From contig NZ_JASLCE010000081.1 in the NCBI RefSeq assembly GCF_030146175.1, positions 1 through 51,337 of the forward strand: a stretch of 51,337 bases of DNA. The letters are read 5' to 3'. Below are positions 35,501 through 45,504 of the stretch, piece after piece. How positions within the stretch are numbered: position 1 is the stretch's first letter; each line of letters starts with the position of its first letter. The notes below the pieces were generated by a model that was given only the letters and a program-made list of their open reading frames with translations, was not told the origin of the DNA and did no database searches. This stretch comes from Flavobacterium sp. (GTDB taxonomy: Bacteria; Bacteroidota; Bacteroidia; Flavobacteriales; Flavobacteriaceae). A program made the position numbers and the translations under genes.

Positions 35501-38500
35501 ACCTGGTAGAAGTTTTGCGTAAAGTCATTACCAAAACGGATAAACGCCACCATCTGATCGGCCATTAACGGTTGTGTTTCGGCCGGTGGTTGTAACGCTT
35601 CGGCGTGAAGGAACATTCGTAGTTTTTTAAACTGACGCATGTCCACACTTACGTTTTTAAACACGGCTCTGGCATCACCCGGCTCCAAACCTCCCAGTCC
35701 CGGAAGGGCAGAATCTTTTTTGTAAACACGTAACGATAACGATTGCTCGTTTTGGTTGATAATCGTGTTGTTATTGTATAATTGTTCGCGGGTTACTCCC
35801 GGAGGCGTTACATACGGAATTGGCAAACGGTTACCATTTTCCTGAATGTTTACAGCCACTACGTCAAACCCGGTATTGTCATTTTCGTTTTGTTGTTCGG
35901 TTTCGTTAGGATCCAGTGTTCCGGTGTAACGTCTCCATTCACCACGTACTAAGTCTAAAGCACCGAAACGCAATGTGATCTGATCGGAGAAGTTCGACAT
36001 GAACATTCTCATAAAACGGATCGAGCGGAAATCGGAAATCGAACCTTCCTGATTGGCACTGGTTGCTTCCAGAATTGGAATTTTATATAAGATCCAACGT
36101 ACACGACCGGTACCACCATTAGCAAGATCAACGTTATTGTTTACACGAACGTCGGCAATAAAATCCTGTCCAACCGGAACTTCACCCGGATAATACTTCA
36201 CCGGAACTTCAAACTTCCAATACGCATTGATCGTATTCATCGTGTTATCACGGTTGATATCCTCTACATCCGGTAAGGTTGTCGATCCACGGTTGGTATC
36301 CGAAACAGCGATTGGCGAGTTCCCTTGAACACCGTTATAATTACGGTAACGCTGGATAATATTTCCTTGTGCATTTAAGAAGTACTGGTAGTTATCGGCA
36401 GCCGGATCGGGATTACTGGCAAAAGCTGGGAATTTTGCTGCTTCTTCAGCATCGTTCAATCCATCCAAACCAACATCCTGTGCTTCACGATTCCCTTCAT
36501 TGGTATCGAAAGCGTAGATTAACGATTGCGACGCCGGTACGTTACCCCAAGGACCTTGCGGTTGTACCAAAACCTGATTTGGTCCCAAACCATTTTCATA
36601 GAATTTTCTTCCGTCTTTTAAGATGTCTTCCGAAATCTCACCAATATTGAAGGTTAATTTTCCTTCGTTGGTTGTAATCCCCTGAACATCGGAACCGTAA
36701 TACGGGTCCATCATCCAGAACTGGATATACTCCACATTCGACTGTTCGAAGTTGGTTGAGTTGATCGCTCTCATAATACCACCCCAGTTATTTTGTGGGT
36801 TGGCTATGGAGTTGTCGGAAGGATTTGCCAACGGGCTAAAGTTATACGGTCCTCTTTCTTTTGGATAATACGTTAAATCGAGCGTATTGATCACCGTACT
36901 TTGCCCTTGTGCAATATCAGTAACCGGATATAACTCCTGACTATAAATACGACGGGTACGGTTTGAAGAGATATCATCTACTGATAATCCGGCCGGTAAT
37001 TGCGATGAGGCATAGAACGTCGGGTCAATGGAGTACCACGATAATTTCGCTCTTCGGAAACCATAATCCGGAGCCGCCAATTCGTCTCCGTAGCCAACCG
37101 GCGTACTCGCCAACGACCAGGCCTGAGCCGAACGCATGTCGATTGTAGTTTGCGAACCTTCGAAGTCATCGATATAGGTTGTCGCTTCTCCGTTAAACTG
37201 ATCCGCAGTAGAAGCACCCGGTTGTAAATAGGCGATCTCTCCACGGAAGGATAAGTTCGACGGCACATCGGTATCCACATTCGGAAGTTTGTTTACCAAA
37301 CGGGTAAAGAATGGTACTTCGGTAGAGAAATTGGTATTCAAACCATAAATGGTATTGTTTACCGATTCCTGACCGTAGTTTGATTTTTGTGTAAACGGAC
37401 GTTCTGATAATCGCAGGAATGTACCCCCTATCAAGAATTTATCCGAGAATTTGTGTTCCACGTTTAAACCGTAAAAACGTCGGGTTTGCTGACCAAAGAT
37501 GGCGTTGTTTTCCAACGACACTTCGATCGGAATACTGGATGCCTGTAGCGAAGGATCCAGGATTTGCACCCGCCCTCTCTGGTAGTCTACGGTATAATCG
37601 ACACCTTCAACCAAACGGCGTCCACCGGCGGTTACAACAACCGATCCTTGCGGTACGTTAAAGGCTCCAATTGCAATACCGTCTCCTCCTGAGGATTTGA
37701 ATTTACCTTTTAACTGGAATTTATTTTTATCACTATCCTGTAAAGCACCGGCCTGCGTGGTTTTATACAGGTTTCGGAATACATATTTACGCTGGTTGGC
37801 ATTATAATCGATACCGCTAGTTACGTCTCCATCATAATTTTCGTTTCCGTTGGATCGTAATTTTTCAAAAAGGTGATCCCCGAATGGTTCAACCGTTGTA
37901 AAGATAATCCGTCCATTTTGCTGATCGACCGTAATACCCGGAACAAAATCAAAGAAACCATCCCCTCCTACTTGCGGGTCATTGGTATAATTCAGACGGT
38001 CGACATTGAAAACTTTGATCAATGGGGTATTTTCCACATCACCCGGTAACGGAATCGCGGGTTGCGATCCACTGCCCGGACCTGCCGGAACGATATAGTT
38101 TAACGGCGAAGGGTCGGTATATAAAATATTAAAACGGAAATCTTCCTGAGACAACTGGTAAGCACCCGGGATCTGGTAGATATTTTTCATCATCAAATTC
38201 CAGATCGGTTGGTTTACGTTGGTCAGGTTACTTTTTAATAATTTTACGATAAGACTTTGAGTAGACGGGATTCCGTTTTGAACCTGTGTAGCATCGATAC
38301 CATCGGTTCCGAATTCCCCAACCTGGTATACTTTATCTCCCACGGTATACTGATAGGCTACTGCCAGTACTTCGTCGTTTGCCAAACGTTGGTTTAACGA
38401 GATGTATCCCAATTGCTGGTGATAGGTATATTCGTTGGATGATAATTTCCGCGCATTTTCCAATTTAGCGTAATCTTTTCCTTCGATAACATTATAGGCT

Positions 38501-39768
38501 GGCACACTAAATCCGGCACTTCCGTTTACAATTTCACGGATACCCGAATTCAGGTAGTTGGTTCCGATCGCTCCCGGATCGAATTTGTTATTTTTATTAT
38601 CAACAGGTGCGCCCGCTGGCTGGTTAAAAAATCCGCCGGAAGGTATTCCGATGATGCTGGCATCCGGTACGCCAAGTTGTTGTGCCTCTCCCAAATCCTG
38701 TAACGCCATAATGTTACGCAGGTTGTTATCGGTACCACTAACTCGGTTTTGTTTGTTGGTGATCCAAACTTCCACACGGGTAATTTGTACCCGGCTGTTA
38801 ATTTGCGGATACTGCTTTAAGGCTTCGTCATAACGATTACGGAAATACTGCGATAGGAAATAGTGTCGATCGGAATCATAATCCAATGCAAACAACTGGA
38901 ATTCCTGAATGGTTCCACCACCTTGTGCGGTAACGGTTTTGGTTTGTGATTTTTGTTCGGAGAAAACCCCGGTAATGGTCGTCTTTCCAAACTGGAATTG
39001 TGCTTTCACCCCGAAAAGACTTTGCGCGCCACGGATCAAAGAACTGTTTAGCGGCAAGCTTACGTTTCCGACTTCGATCTTTTTAATAATATCGTCTTCG
39101 GTTGGTGTATATTCTAATTTAATTAAATTCTGGAAAGCAAAAGTCGACTGGGTATCGTAGTTGGCATTTACATTTAAACGGGTTCCCACTTTCCCCTGTA
39201 AACTCAAACTGATTCGCTGGTCGAAATCGAATGTAAAGGTCGATCTATTTCTTGGGGAAAATGCCGGGTTATCCTGTTTGGTATACCGCATTCCCAAATC
39301 CACTTCTACGGATCCGAGTGGTTTTACATCGATTGTATTTCCTCCAAAGATGGCTTCGAAGAAATTGGAATTTACATAATATCGTGGTAATAAATCTTTT
39401 TTCGCATCTTCGCTACCTGCTTTTTTACCGTCGATAGCACTGGATTTTTTCTTGAAATAGTCTCGCATGGACTCCCGCAACACCAACTCTTCATATTCCT
39501 TTGGCGTTAGGATGATCGGGTAATTAATATTAAAACCGTCAAAAGTTTTGGTATAGATATAACGATTGGTTACCGGATCATAGGTATAAGCTTCCACAAT
39601 ACTTTTCGGATTGGAGATATTGAGTTTTCCTACTGAAGAACCGGTTTTAATAGAATCCTGTTCTTCTTCATCAACCTGAGCCTGGACAGAAAAACAAAAG
39701 AATAAAACCAAAATCGTGAGTCCGGTCTTTATCTTCTTAAAAAAATCATGCGAGTAAAATGTTTCCAA
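32551..39768 (-). CDS. sprA: SprA, outer-membrane translocon of the type 9 secretion system
   Basis: SprA (Sov in Porphyromonas) is the very large beta-barrel through which T9SS cargo crosses the outer membrane; it is needed for gliding in Flavobacteria. The 2405-residue length fits. There is a signal peptide (about 10-31, [15 protein letters not shown]) and the conserved early region [20 protein letters not shown]. Large periplasmic/plug insertions and many amphipathic strands follow. The last strand ends [10 protein letters not shown] long Pro/Ala linker ([19 protein letters not shown], near residue 1920) interrupts the late barrel region. It begins 3 bases after ruvA and is followed by the separately promoted gcvH. 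Confidence 0.95.
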   Translation of the reverse strand: METFYSHDFFKKIKTGLTILVLFFCFSVQAQVDEEEQDSIKTGSSVGKLNISNPKSIVEAYTYDPVTNRYIYTKTFDGFNINYPIILTPKEYEELVLRESMRDYFKKKSSAIDGKKAGSEDAKKDLLPRYYVNSNFFEAIFGGNTIDVKPLGSVEVDLGMRYTKQDNPAFSPRNRSTFTFDFDQRISLSLQGKVGTRLNVNANYDTQSTFAFQNLIKLEYTPTEDDIIKKIEVGNVSLPLNSSLIRGAQSLFGVKAQFQFGKTTITGVFSEQKSQTKTVTAQGGGTIQEFQLFALDYDSDRHYFLSQYFRNRYDEALKQYPQINSRVQITRVEVWITNKQNRVSGTDNNLRNIMALQDLGEAQQLGVPDASIIGIPSGGFFNQPAGAPVDNKNNKFDPGAIGTNYLNSGIREIVNGSAGFSVPAYNVIEGKDYAKLENARKLSSNEYTYHQQLGYISLNQRLANDEVLAVAYQYTVGDKVYQVGEFGTDGIDATQVQNGIPSTQSLIVKLLKSNLTNVNQPIWNLMMKNIYQIPGAYQLSQEDFRFNILYTDPSPLNYIVPAGPGSGSQPAIPLPGDVENTPLIKVFNVDRLNYTNDPQVGGDGFFDFVPGITVDQQNGRIIFTTVEPFGDHLFEKLRSNGNENYDGDVTSGIDYNANQRKYVFRNLYKTTQAGALQDSDKNKFQLKGKFKSSGGDGIAIGAFNVPQGSVVVTAGGRRLVEGVDYTVDYQRGRVQILDPSLQASSIPIEVSLENNAIFGQQTRRFYGLNVEHKFSDKFLIGGTFLRLSERPFTQKSNYGQESVNNTIYGLNTNFSTEVPFFTRLVNKLPNVDTDVPSNLSFRGEIAYLQPGASTADQFNGEATTYIDDFEGSQTTIDMRSAQAWSLASTPVGYGDELAAPDYGFRRAKLSWYSIDPTFYASSQLPAGLSVDDISSNRTRRIYSQELYPVTDIAQGQSTVINTLDLTYYPKERGPYNFSPLANPSDNSIANPQNNWGGIMRAINSTNFEQSNVEYIQFWMMDPYYGSDVQGITTNEGKLTFNIGEISEDILKDGRKFYENGLGPNQVLVQPQGPWGNVPASQSLIYAFDTNEGNREAQDVGLDGLNDAEEAAKFPAFASNPDPAADNYQYFLNAQGNIIQRYRNYNGVQGNSPIAVSDTNRGSTTLPDVEDINRDNTMNTINAYWKFEVPVKYYPGEVPVGQDFIADVRVNNNVDLANGGTGRVRWILYKIPILEATSANQEGSISDFRSIRFMRMFMSNFSDQITLRFGALDLVRGEWRRYTGTLDPNETEQQNENDNTGFDVVAVNIQENGNRLPIPYVTPPGVTREQLYNNNTIINQNEQSLSLRVYKKDSALPGLGGLEPGDARAVFKNVSVDMRQFKKLRMFLHAEALQPPAETQPLMADQMVAFIRFGNDFTQNFYQVEIPLKPTAFSARSAEEIWPSDNEIDLRLELLTKLKVLALQGNLPNPVDPLTGIGYAREDVLDPSLSGKPNMLTLGIKGNPNFGLVRTLMVGVKNISTQEVRGEVWFNELRMSEMDNKGGMAAIANLDTNFADLMNISATGRMSTIGFGTLEQGPNERSREDVKQYNIVTNINLGKLLPKKWGINLPFNYGVGEEIITPEYDPFNQDIKLQQLLDVTADSAEKDNIRNRAIDYTKRKSINFIGVKKDRAPEQKQHVYDVENLTLSYSFNEMEHHDFEVESLVDQQVKTSADYAYTFKPKAVEPFKKTKFMKKSSYWKMLSDFNFNYLPTTISFSSTILRQYNRQQFRQVDGVEGIAIDPLYRRNYFFNYQYGFNYNLTKSLRINYSASSNNIVRNYLDENKIPDPTNTIWDSYFDIGEPNNHTQQLNVNYDLPINKLPFLSFVKSTYTYTGDYNWQRSSDAFSSIDGYDLGNTIQNAASHRLNTVLTMDNFYKYIGLTKQRRKAAPKANTPAPKAPVPGQKITQIQQAPEDKPNVIIDGLIGLATSVKNIQINYTDNGGTVLPGYLPKVGFFGTMQPTLGFIMGSQSDIRYEAAKNGWLTNYPEFNQSFTQVRNKLLDITAQVEPFNDLKIDLNANRTYSQNFSEQYDVDSFGNYNARSPYDFGNFSISTVLIKTAFSRSDETGSDAFNDFRENRLTIARRLATERGLDPNNTTPDGYPVGFGRNSQAVLLPSFLAAYTGTSASSVSTGIFRDVPIPNWNIKYTGLMRYGFFKENFKRFSLQHGYRASYTVSSFRSNFDYDADPNAINPTTGNYPVKTIVANVNLVEQFNPLMRVDFEMKNSFKILAEMKKDRSLSLSFDNGLLTEVKGNEYTLEFGYRFKDVTINSKLADNPMGVIRSDINLKANLTLRQNQTIVRYLDYDNNQLAGGQDIWSLKLTADYMFSKNLTAIFYYDHSFSQAVISTSFPMTNIRSGFTLRYNFGN

Positions 39769-39771
39769 GAA

Positions 39772-40353
39772 TTATAAATTTTTTAAAGCTAGTTTAATGA
39801 TTGATTCCACAGAAGCATCTGGATTATCTTTAACAATTTTATCAACTACTTTTTCGGCTGATTTCCGCAGGAATCCTAAAACCTCCAAAGCTGATAACGC
39901 TTCATTTTTATTTGTATTGCTTTCTACTGCCGAAACTTCCTCTAAATTATAAACTTTAAGTACCTTATCTTTCAGATCAAGGATAACGCGTTGCGCTGTT
40001 TTAGCTCCAATTCCTTTAATGGATTGAACCGTCGCGACATCGTTATTGGCTATGGCGTGAATGATTTGTTGTGGAGGAATAGACGACAACATCGTCCGTG
40101 CTGTTCCCGCTCCGACACCGGAAACGGAAATCAACAGTTTAAACAGTTCTCTTTCGGCTTTTTCAACAAAACCAAAAAGGGTATGCGCATCTTCTTTAAT
40201 CTGAAGAAAAGTATAGAGCTTAATATTCTCATTATCTGGCAATAACGAAAACGTATGGAGCGAGATATGGATCTGATATCCTACGCCATTACAATCTATA
40301 ATTACCTCTGTTGGCGACTTTTCGGCAAGCCGTCCCTTAATATGTGCAATCAT
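39772..40353 (-). CDS. ruvA: Holliday junction branch migration protein RuvA
   Basis: RuvA tetramers bind Holliday junctions and load the RuvB motor. The 193-residue product has the N-terminal OB-fold (IAHIKGRLAEKSPTEVIID), two helix-hairpin-helix motifs (LISVSGVGAGTARTML, and SIKGIGAKTAQRVILDLK) and the C-terminal RuvB-binding three-helix domain (about 145-193). It has its own -7 box and reads into sprA with a 3-base gap. ruvB is separated from it by maeB and queG. Confidence 0.96.
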   Translation of the reverse strand: MIAHIKGRLAEKSPTEVIIDCNGVGYQIHISLHTFSLLPDNENIKLYTFLQIKEDAHTLFGFVEKAERELFKLLISVSGVGAGTARTMLSSIPPQQIIHAIANNDVATVQSIKGIGAKTAQRVILDLKDKVLKVYNLEEVSAVESNTNKNEALSALEVLGFLRKSAEKVVDKIVKDNPDASVESIIKLALKNL

Positions 40354-40375
40354 ATTGACCCGTATTCGTTATTAC

Positions 40376-40383
40376 CAAAAATA
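40376..40383 (-). promoter_or_regulatory. -7 box (TATTTTTG) of ruvA-sprA
   Basis: An exact TAnnTTTG match 22 bases before the ruvA ATG, in the 94-base gap after maeB. No -33 TTG at normal spacing. Confidence 0.45.
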
Positions 40384-40447
40384 AGAAAAATCTTTTACTA
40401 TCCTAATTTTATAGTGCAAAGTCACTATTTTGTCCGGTTACCGGCAA

Positions 40448-42745
40448 TTATTTCTTTACTGTTTGTTGCTTGAAACGTTTCTCTTTTTCCTGAGCATCGA
40501 CAACTGCAACAGCCGCCATATTTACCATTTCTTCTACGCTGGCGCCTAATTGGAAAATGTGTACCGGTTTTTCCAATCCTAACATGATTGGTCCGATCGA
40601 TACGGATTTATACAACTCTTTTATCATCTTATAGGTGATATTCGCCGCGTCCAGATTAGGAAAAATAAGGGTATTTACTTTTTTATTAGCCAGTTTTGAG
40701 AATGGGAATTTGCTTTTTAGCATATCCGAATTCAAAGCAAAGTCGGTTTGAATCTCACCGTCCACAATTAAATCCGGGTGGTTTTTATGCAAATAGGCCA
40801 CTGCTTCACGTACTTTGGAAGCGCCTTCATTTTTAGATGATCCGAAGTTCGAGAACGACACCATTGCAATAACCGGTTCCATACCAAACATTTTTACTGT
40901 TTTGGCAGTCATTAAGGCGATTTTTGCCAGGTCTTCTGCCGATGGATTCGGATTGATTGCCGTATCGGCCAGGAATAATGGTCCGCGTTTGGTCATCATA
41001 AGGTTGGTGGTTGCCACACGTGACACCCCAGGTCCTTTTTCGATTAGCTCCAACATTGGTTTTACAACTGTTGGATAACTTCTGGAATATCCGGTTACCA
41101 AAGCATCGGCTTCACCTTCATTAATCATCATCGCTGCGAAATAGTTGCGTTCGCGCATCCATTTCTGAGCATCCAATAAAGTTGTTCCTCTTCTTTGACG
41201 GGCTTTCCAATATACTTCTGCAAAACGATTTCTTCGTTCTTCCTCTTCTTTGGTTTTCGGGTCGATAATCAACACTTCCTCTTCGAAACCGATTTCCGCT
41301 TTTAATTCCAAAATGGTTTCGCGGTTACCCAATAAGATCGGTTGTCCGATACCTTCTTCCAAAACGATCTGCGCTGCTTTTAACACATCCAAATGATCGG
41401 CTTCGGCAAAAATAACACGCTTCGGATCTGTTTTGGCACGGTTCTGTAATAGTCGTAGCATTTTGTTATCCGATCCCATACGTTCCAATAATTCCTCGCG
41501 GTATTTATCCCAGTCGGTGATTGGTGCTGTTGCCACTCCCGATTCCATCGCCGCTTTGGCTACAGCCGGTGGTACTTCGGCGATCAATCTTGGATCAAAC
41601 GGTTTCGGAATGATATAATCTCTACCGAAAATTAATTTGGTTTCGCCATACGCGATATTTACCTGCTCCGGTACGGATTCTTTGGCCAGATTAGCCAAAG
41701 CCACTACCGCAGCTTTTTTCATTTCTTCGTTAATTTTGGTTGCACGAACGTCTAAAGCTCCTCTAAAAATAAATGGAAACCCAAGTACGTTGTTCACCTG
41801 ATTAGGATGGTCGGAACGACCGGTAGCCATAATAATATCTTTACGGGTTGCAATAGCCACATCATAATTGATTTCCGGACGCGGATTAGCCATTGCAAAA
41901 ACGATTGGATTATCGGCCATTCCTACTAGCATATCCGGTGTTACGATATCGCCCGAAGACAAACCGATAAACACATCAGCACCCAACATGGCATCGCCAA
42001 GAGAAGCGTATTCTTTGTCGGTTGCATATTTTGCCTGCATTTCGGAAACTCTAGGATCTCCTTTGCGCAGCGCTCCTTTACTGTTAAACATTACGATGTT
42101 CTCCTGTTTAACACCAAACGACACATACAGGTTGGCACAGGCAATAGCCGCCGAACCCGCTCCGGAGATTACCATTTTCACATCTCCCATTTTCTTACCG
42201 GCCAATTCTACAGCATTCAATAAGGCCGCAGCCGAAATAATCGCTGTTCCGTGTTGGTCGTCGTGCATTACCGGAATATTCAGTTCTTCCACCAATCGTC
42301 GTTCGATTTCAAACGATTCCGGCGCTTTGATATCTTCCAGGTTAATCCCACCAAAAGTTGGTGCGATATTTTTTACAGTTTCAATAAATTTATCTACGTC
42401 CTTGGTATCCACTTCAATATCAAACACATCAATATCGGCGAAGATTTTAAACAAAAGTCCTTTTCCTTCCATTACCGGTTTTGAAGCTTCCGGTCCGATA
42501 TCGCCCAACCCCAAGACAGCCGTTCCATTGGAAATCACCGCTACCAGGTTTCCTTTGGCCGTATACTTATACACATTGTTTACATCTTTCTCAATCTCCA
42601 AACATGGCTCTGCAACTCCCGGTGAATATGCCAGTGCCAGATCGCGCTGTGTTGCATATTTTTTGGTGGGTACTACCTGGATTTTTCCGGGTGTAGGTTT
42701 CGCATGATATAATAAAGCCTCTCTTCTTTTGCTGTCTTTATGCAT
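40448..42745 (-). CDS. maeB: NADP-dependent malic enzyme fused to phosphotransacetylase-like domain
   Basis: This enzyme converts malate to pyruvate and CO2, usually with NADP in this branch. The 765-residue length is that of MaeB. The N-terminal malic domain has AYSPGVAEPCLEIEKD and the Lys/Asp active-site region near VISNGTAVLGLGDIGP. The NAD(P) domain contains the glycine-rich VISGAGSAAIACANLYVSFG. From about residue 427 a PTA-like domain follows (VIFAEADHLDVLKAAQIVLE, SYPTVVKPMLELIEKGPGV), thought to bind acetyl-CoA as a regulator in the family. It has an exact -7 box. queG upstream is transcribed from further upstream. Confidence 0.96.
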   Translation of the reverse strand: MHKDSKRREALLYHAKPTPGKIQVVPTKKYATQRDLALAYSPGVAEPCLEIEKDVNNVYKYTAKGNLVAVISNGTAVLGLGDIGPEASKPVMEGKGLLFKIFADIDVFDIEVDTKDVDKFIETVKNIAPTFGGINLEDIKAPESFEIERRLVEELNIPVMHDDQHGTAIISAAALLNAVELAGKKMGDVKMVISGAGSAAIACANLYVSFGVKQENIVMFNSKGALRKGDPRVSEMQAKYATDKEYASLGDAMLGADVFIGLSSGDIVTPDMLVGMADNPIVFAMANPRPEINYDVAIATRKDIIMATGRSDHPNQVNNVLGFPFIFRGALDVRATKINEEMKKAAVVALANLAKESVPEQVNIAYGETKLIFGRDYIIPKPFDPRLIAEVPPAVAKAAMESGVATAPITDWDKYREELLERMGSDNKMLRLLQNRAKTDPKRVIFAEADHLDVLKAAQIVLEEGIGQPILLGNRETILELKAEIGFEEEVLIIDPKTKEEEERRNRFAEVYWKARQRRGTTLLDAQKWMRERNYFAAMMINEGEADALVTGYSRSYPTVVKPMLELIEKGPGVSRVATTNLMMTKRGPLFLADTAINPNPSAEDLAKIALMTAKTVKMFGMEPVIAMVSFSNFGSSKNEGASKVREAVAYLHKNHPDLIVDGEIQTDFALNSDMLKSKFPFSKLANKKVNTLIFPNLDAANITYKMIKELYKSVSIGPIMLGLEKPVHIFQLGASVEEMVNMAAVAVVDAQEKEKRFKQQTVKK

Positions 42746-42767
42746 AGTTTTTTATTTTACTAACTCA

Positions 42768-42775
42768 CAAAGATA
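42768..42775 (-). promoter_or_regulatory. -7 box (TATCTTTG) of maeB
   Basis: An exact TAnnTTTG match 22 bases before the maeB ATG. The rest of the 164-base gap up to queG is A-rich and shows no hairpin. Confidence 0.5.
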
Positions 42776-42909
42776 ACGGTATACACATAATTTTAGAAAC
42801 TTTTAACAGCGAATATTTTAAAAACAATGCACTATTACAGTAAATCAAAAAGCCAAAAAAAAAGCAAGACTCTGATTCACAAAAAGATAAGAAGGAGTAG
42901 TATTTAGAA

Positions 42910-43836
42910 TTATTCTTTTAAGAAATTCATGTTGCGGATTAATCCTTCGTATTTGGTTCGTTTTACGGCCGAATCCTTAAAAACTTTCCGGAAGGTTTCA
43001 TCGGTTATCTCTTCCCAGTCTTTTTTAGAAAAGGACAATATCGATTCATTGGGTTTGAGCAGCGGTTCCTGATGCGGTTTTGAAAAGCGATTCCAGGGAC
43101 ATACATCCTGACAAACATCGCAGCCAAACATCCAGTCGTCGAATTTCCCTTTTACTTCCGACGGGATATTTTCTTTTAATTCGATTGTAAAATACGAGAT
43201 GCACTTGCTGCCATCTACTACATAAGGCGCTACAATCGCTTCAGTAGGACAAGCATCGATACAGGCGGTACATTTTCCGCAGTGATCGGTTGTTGCATTG
43301 TCGTAATCCAATTCCAGATCAACGATTAACTCGGCGATAAAGAAAAACGAACCCACCTGTTTGGAAAGCAGGTTACTGTTTTTTCCGATCCATCCCAAGC
43401 CGCTTTTTGCCGCCCAAGCTTTATCCAGAACCGGAGCCGAATCGACAAAAGCCCGACCGGATACTTCTCCGATCTCATTTTGGATAAAAAACAACAGTTC
43501 CTTTAGTTTTTCCTTGATCACATGATGATAATCCTGACCGTAGGCATATTTTGAAATCTTATAACTCCCGACGTTCTGTTTGACTTCGGGATAGTAATTC
43601 AGGGTTAACGAAATAATACTTTTGGCATCGTCGACCAACAAAGTCGGATCAAGCCGCTTGTCGAAATGATTTTCCATATACCCCATTTTCCCGTTCATTT
43701 GGCCATTAAGCCACTTTTCCAGTCGGGGCGCTTCGGCTTCGAGAAACCCGGCACGGGATATTCCACATGACAAAAAACCGAGGCGTTTGGCTTCGGTTTT
43801 TATCAATTGGGTATATTTTTCCGTATTATTAATCAT
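42910..43836 (-). CDS. queG: Epoxyqueuosine reductase
   Basis: QueG reduces epoxyqueuosine in tRNA to queuosine with a cobalamin and two [4Fe-4S] clusters. The 308-residue protein shows the catalytic Asp132 in [13 protein letters not shown], the first cluster motif C186-x-x-C189-x-x-C192-x-x-x-C196 ([12 protein letters not shown]) and the second in [15 protein letters not shown]. The N-terminal [12 protein letters not shown] is also typical. It follows ruvB after 5 bases and is probably co-transcribed with it. Confidence 0.96.
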   Translation of the reverse strand: MINNTEKYTQLIKTEAKRLGFLSCGISRAGFLEAEAPRLEKWLNGQMNGKMGYMENHFDKRLDPTLLVDDAKSIISLTLNYYPEVKQNVGSYKISKYAYGQDYHHVIKEKLKELLFFIQNEIGEVSGRAFVDSAPVLDKAWAAKSGLGWIGKNSNLLSKQVGSFFFIAELIVDLELDYDNATTDHCGKCTACIDACPTEAIVAPYVVDGSKCISYFTIELKENIPSEVKGKFDDWMFGCDVCQDVCPWNRFSKPHQEPLLKPNESILSFSKKDWEEITDETFRKVFKDSAVKRTKYEGLIRNMNFLKE

Positions 43837-43841
43837 GGTTA

Positions 43842-44864
43842 TTAAAACAATCCTCCCTGAATACCGGGACGGGTTTTCCCCAGATGATGGTAGGCTTTTT
43901 CGGTTACTTCACGGCCACGTGGTGTTCGGACAATAAACCCTTCCTGAATCAGGAATGGTTCGTATACTTCTTCGATTGTTTCACCACTTTCGGATACCGC
44001 TGTTGCCAGTGTTGACAATCCAACCGGTCCGCCTTTAAACTTATCGATAATCGTACTCAGGATTTTATTATCCATTTCATCCAGTCCGTGCGCATCTACA
44101 TGTAAGGCTTTAAGGGAGAAACGGGCAATTTCCACATCGATTCTTCCATTGCCTTTTATCTGAGCAAAATCGCGGACACGACGTAGCAATGCATTGGCAA
44201 TACGCGGTGTTCCCCTACTTCGGCCGGCAATTTCGATAGCTGCTTCCATCGTGATTGGCATTTTTAAGATTGACGCACTACGTTGTACAATCGTGGTTAG
44301 CAATTCGGTATTGTAATATTGTAAGCGGCTTTGGATTCCGAAACGAGCCCGCATCGGTGCGGTCAGTAAACCGGAGCGCGTTGTCGCACCAACCAATGTA
44401 AACGGACTAAGGTTTATTTGTACCGTTCTGGCATTGGGTCCACTTTCGATCATGATATCGATTTTAAAATCCTCCATAGCCGAATACAGGTATTCTTCTA
44501 CAATGGGACTTAGGCGGTGAATCTCGTCGATAAACAACACATCCCGTTCGTCCAGATTGGTTAACAAACCAGCCAGATCGCCGGGTTTGTCCAATACCGG
44601 ACCGGAAGTGATTTTGATATTTACATCCAGCTCATTCGCCAGAATATTGGCCAGAGTGGTTTTACCCAAACCGGGTGGCCCGTGGAACAAGGTATGATCC
44701 AGTGCTTCCCCTCTAAGATTGGCAGCCTGTACAAACACTTTCAGGTTTTCCAGTACCTGATCCTGTCCGGTAAAATCGTCAAAAGACAACGGTCTTAATT
44801 TTTTTTCTAAATCAAGTTCCTCCGGATTGTATCGTTGGTTAGTCGGATCTAAATGCTCATTCAT
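43842..44864 (-). CDS. ruvB: Holliday junction ATP-dependent helicase RuvB
   Basis: RuvB is the AAA+ motor of branch migration. The 340-residue length is standard. Walker A is GPPGLGKT (62-69), Walker B FIDEIH (111-116), sensor 1 in [19 protein letters not shown], and the C-terminal winged helix ends near [20 protein letters not shown]. The promoter box ends only 4 bases before the ATG, so the transcript may be leaderless. The queG gene follows 5 bases downstream. Confidence 0.97.
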   Translation of the reverse strand: MNEHLDPTNQRYNPEELDLEKKLRPLSFDDFTGQDQVLENLKVFVQAANLRGEALDHTLFHGPPGLGKTTLANILANELDVNIKITSGPVLDKPGDLAGLLTNLDERDVLFIDEIHRLSPIVEEYLYSAMEDFKIDIMIESGPNARTVQINLSPFTLVGATTRSGLLTAPMRARFGIQSRLQYYNTELLTTIVQRSASILKMPITMEAAIEIAGRSRGTPRIANALLRRVRDFAQIKGNGRIDVEIARFSLKALHVDAHGLDEMDNKILSTIIDKFKGGPVGLSTLATAVSESGETIEEVYEPFLIQEGFIVRTPRGREVTEKAYHHLGKTRPGIQGGLF

Positions 44865-44868
44865 TTGG

Positions 44869-44898
44869 CAAAGATAGGAAATGTTTGGCTGGGATCAA
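44869..44898 (-). promoter_or_regulatory. Promoter of ruvB with -7 box close to the start codon
   Basis: On the minus strand TTG (44898-44896) is followed after 19 bases by TATCTTTG (44876-44869), an exact match with ideal spacing. The ATG of ruvB begins at 44864, so the transcription start should fall on or next to the start codon. Confidence 0.65.
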
Positions 44899-44909
44899 GC
44901 GCATTCTTA

Positions 44910-45191
44910 CTACGCAACAATCGCTTCCCATTCCGGGTGTCTTTTAATATAGGCCGCCACAAAAGGACATAATGGTACCAATGAATAGCCATTATCTTTT
45001 ATATAGTGAAGTGTTTTCAGAACAATGGCATTGCCAATGCCTTTCCCACCCAATTCGGCCGGAACTTCGGTATGGATGAGGTATATCTTTTTGTCTTTGA
45101 TTTTATAATCGATAAAAGCGATATGCCCGTCCACTTCCAGTTCGAAGCGGCTTTTCGCTTCATTATTCGCTAGCTTTAAATGATCTTCCAT
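44910..45191 (-). CDS. Small GNAT-fold acetyltransferase-like protein (YjdJ-like)
   Basis: A 93-residue member of the short GNAT branch (NATD1/YjdJ type). It contains the acetyl-CoA binding signature in PAELGGKGIGNAIVLKTLHY (about 50-69) and the closing LVPLCPFVAAYIKRHPEW, where the C-P-F-V-x-x-Y-I-x-x-H-P-E pattern is the family hallmark. The start at 45191 gives the conserved N-terminus and lies 1 base after the stop of the Fe-S protein; a longer start at 45224 would overlap that gene. The pairing with a Fer4_19 protein mirrors Escherichia coli yjdI-yjdJ. Substrate unknown. Confidence 0.88.
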   Translation of the reverse strand: MEDHLKLANNEAKSRFELEVDGHIAFIDYKIKDKKIYLIHTEVPAELGGKGIGNAIVLKTLHYIKDNGYSLVPLCPFVAAYIKRHPEWEAIVA

Positions 45192-45192
45192 T

Positions 45193-45411
45193 TTATTTTT
45201 TGTTATGGTAATAGGACAAAGCACCAGAGGGGCATTTTTTTATTTGCTCCACAATCTCATCCGAGCCCGCTTTACGTACTTCGATCCAGGGTCTGACTTT
45301 AGCCCGGAAAACTTCGGGTAGTCCGCGAACGCAATTTCCGGAATGTTCACATAATTGTTGCTTCCAAACTACGGTAATTTCACCATTGGAATATTCTTTT
45401 GGACTTTCCAT
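45193..45411 (-). CDS. Fer4_19 divergent iron-sulfur protein (YjdI-like)
   Basis: A 72-residue protein of the divergent 4Fe-4S mono-cluster family. The conserved line LCEHSGNCVRGLPEVFRAK holds Cys21 and Cys27, PWI follows, and Cys60 lies in KKCPSGALSYY. This is one cysteine short of a classical four-Cys cluster motif, as is usual in this family. It is the first gene of the pair with the GNAT protein. The function is unknown; coupling of a cluster or a metal site with an acetyltransferase is only suggested by the conserved pairing. Confidence 0.9.
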   Translation of the reverse strand: MESPKEYSNGEITVVWKQQLCEHSGNCVRGLPEVFRAKVRPWIEVRKAGSDEIVEQIKKCPSGALSYYHNKK

Positions 45412-45472
45412 AATGTCTTGTTTTTGTCTTTATGAAAGTTACAAAAAAAAGCATAATAAAACGCATTTTTCA

Positions 45473-45480
45473 TATATTTA
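45473..45480 (+). promoter_or_regulatory. Possible -7 box (TATATTTA) of the amino-acid permease gene
   Basis: A one-mismatch TAnnTTTG box, 24 bases before the ATG at 45505, in the 93-base divergent gap with the YjdI-like gene. Confidence 0.3.
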
Positions 45481-45504
45481 TCCCCAATAAATCAACAACA
45501 ACAC

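Noticed and set aside
40411..40428. Hairpin ATAGTG/CACTAT after maeB as a terminator
   Set aside because: The stem is only 6 A/T-rich base pairs and there is no U tract on the minus strand.
41868..42707. 279-codon plus-strand reading frame opposite maeB
   Set aside because: It is a Ser/Ile-rich shadow of a strongly conserved enzyme gene, with no recognisable domain and no promoter.
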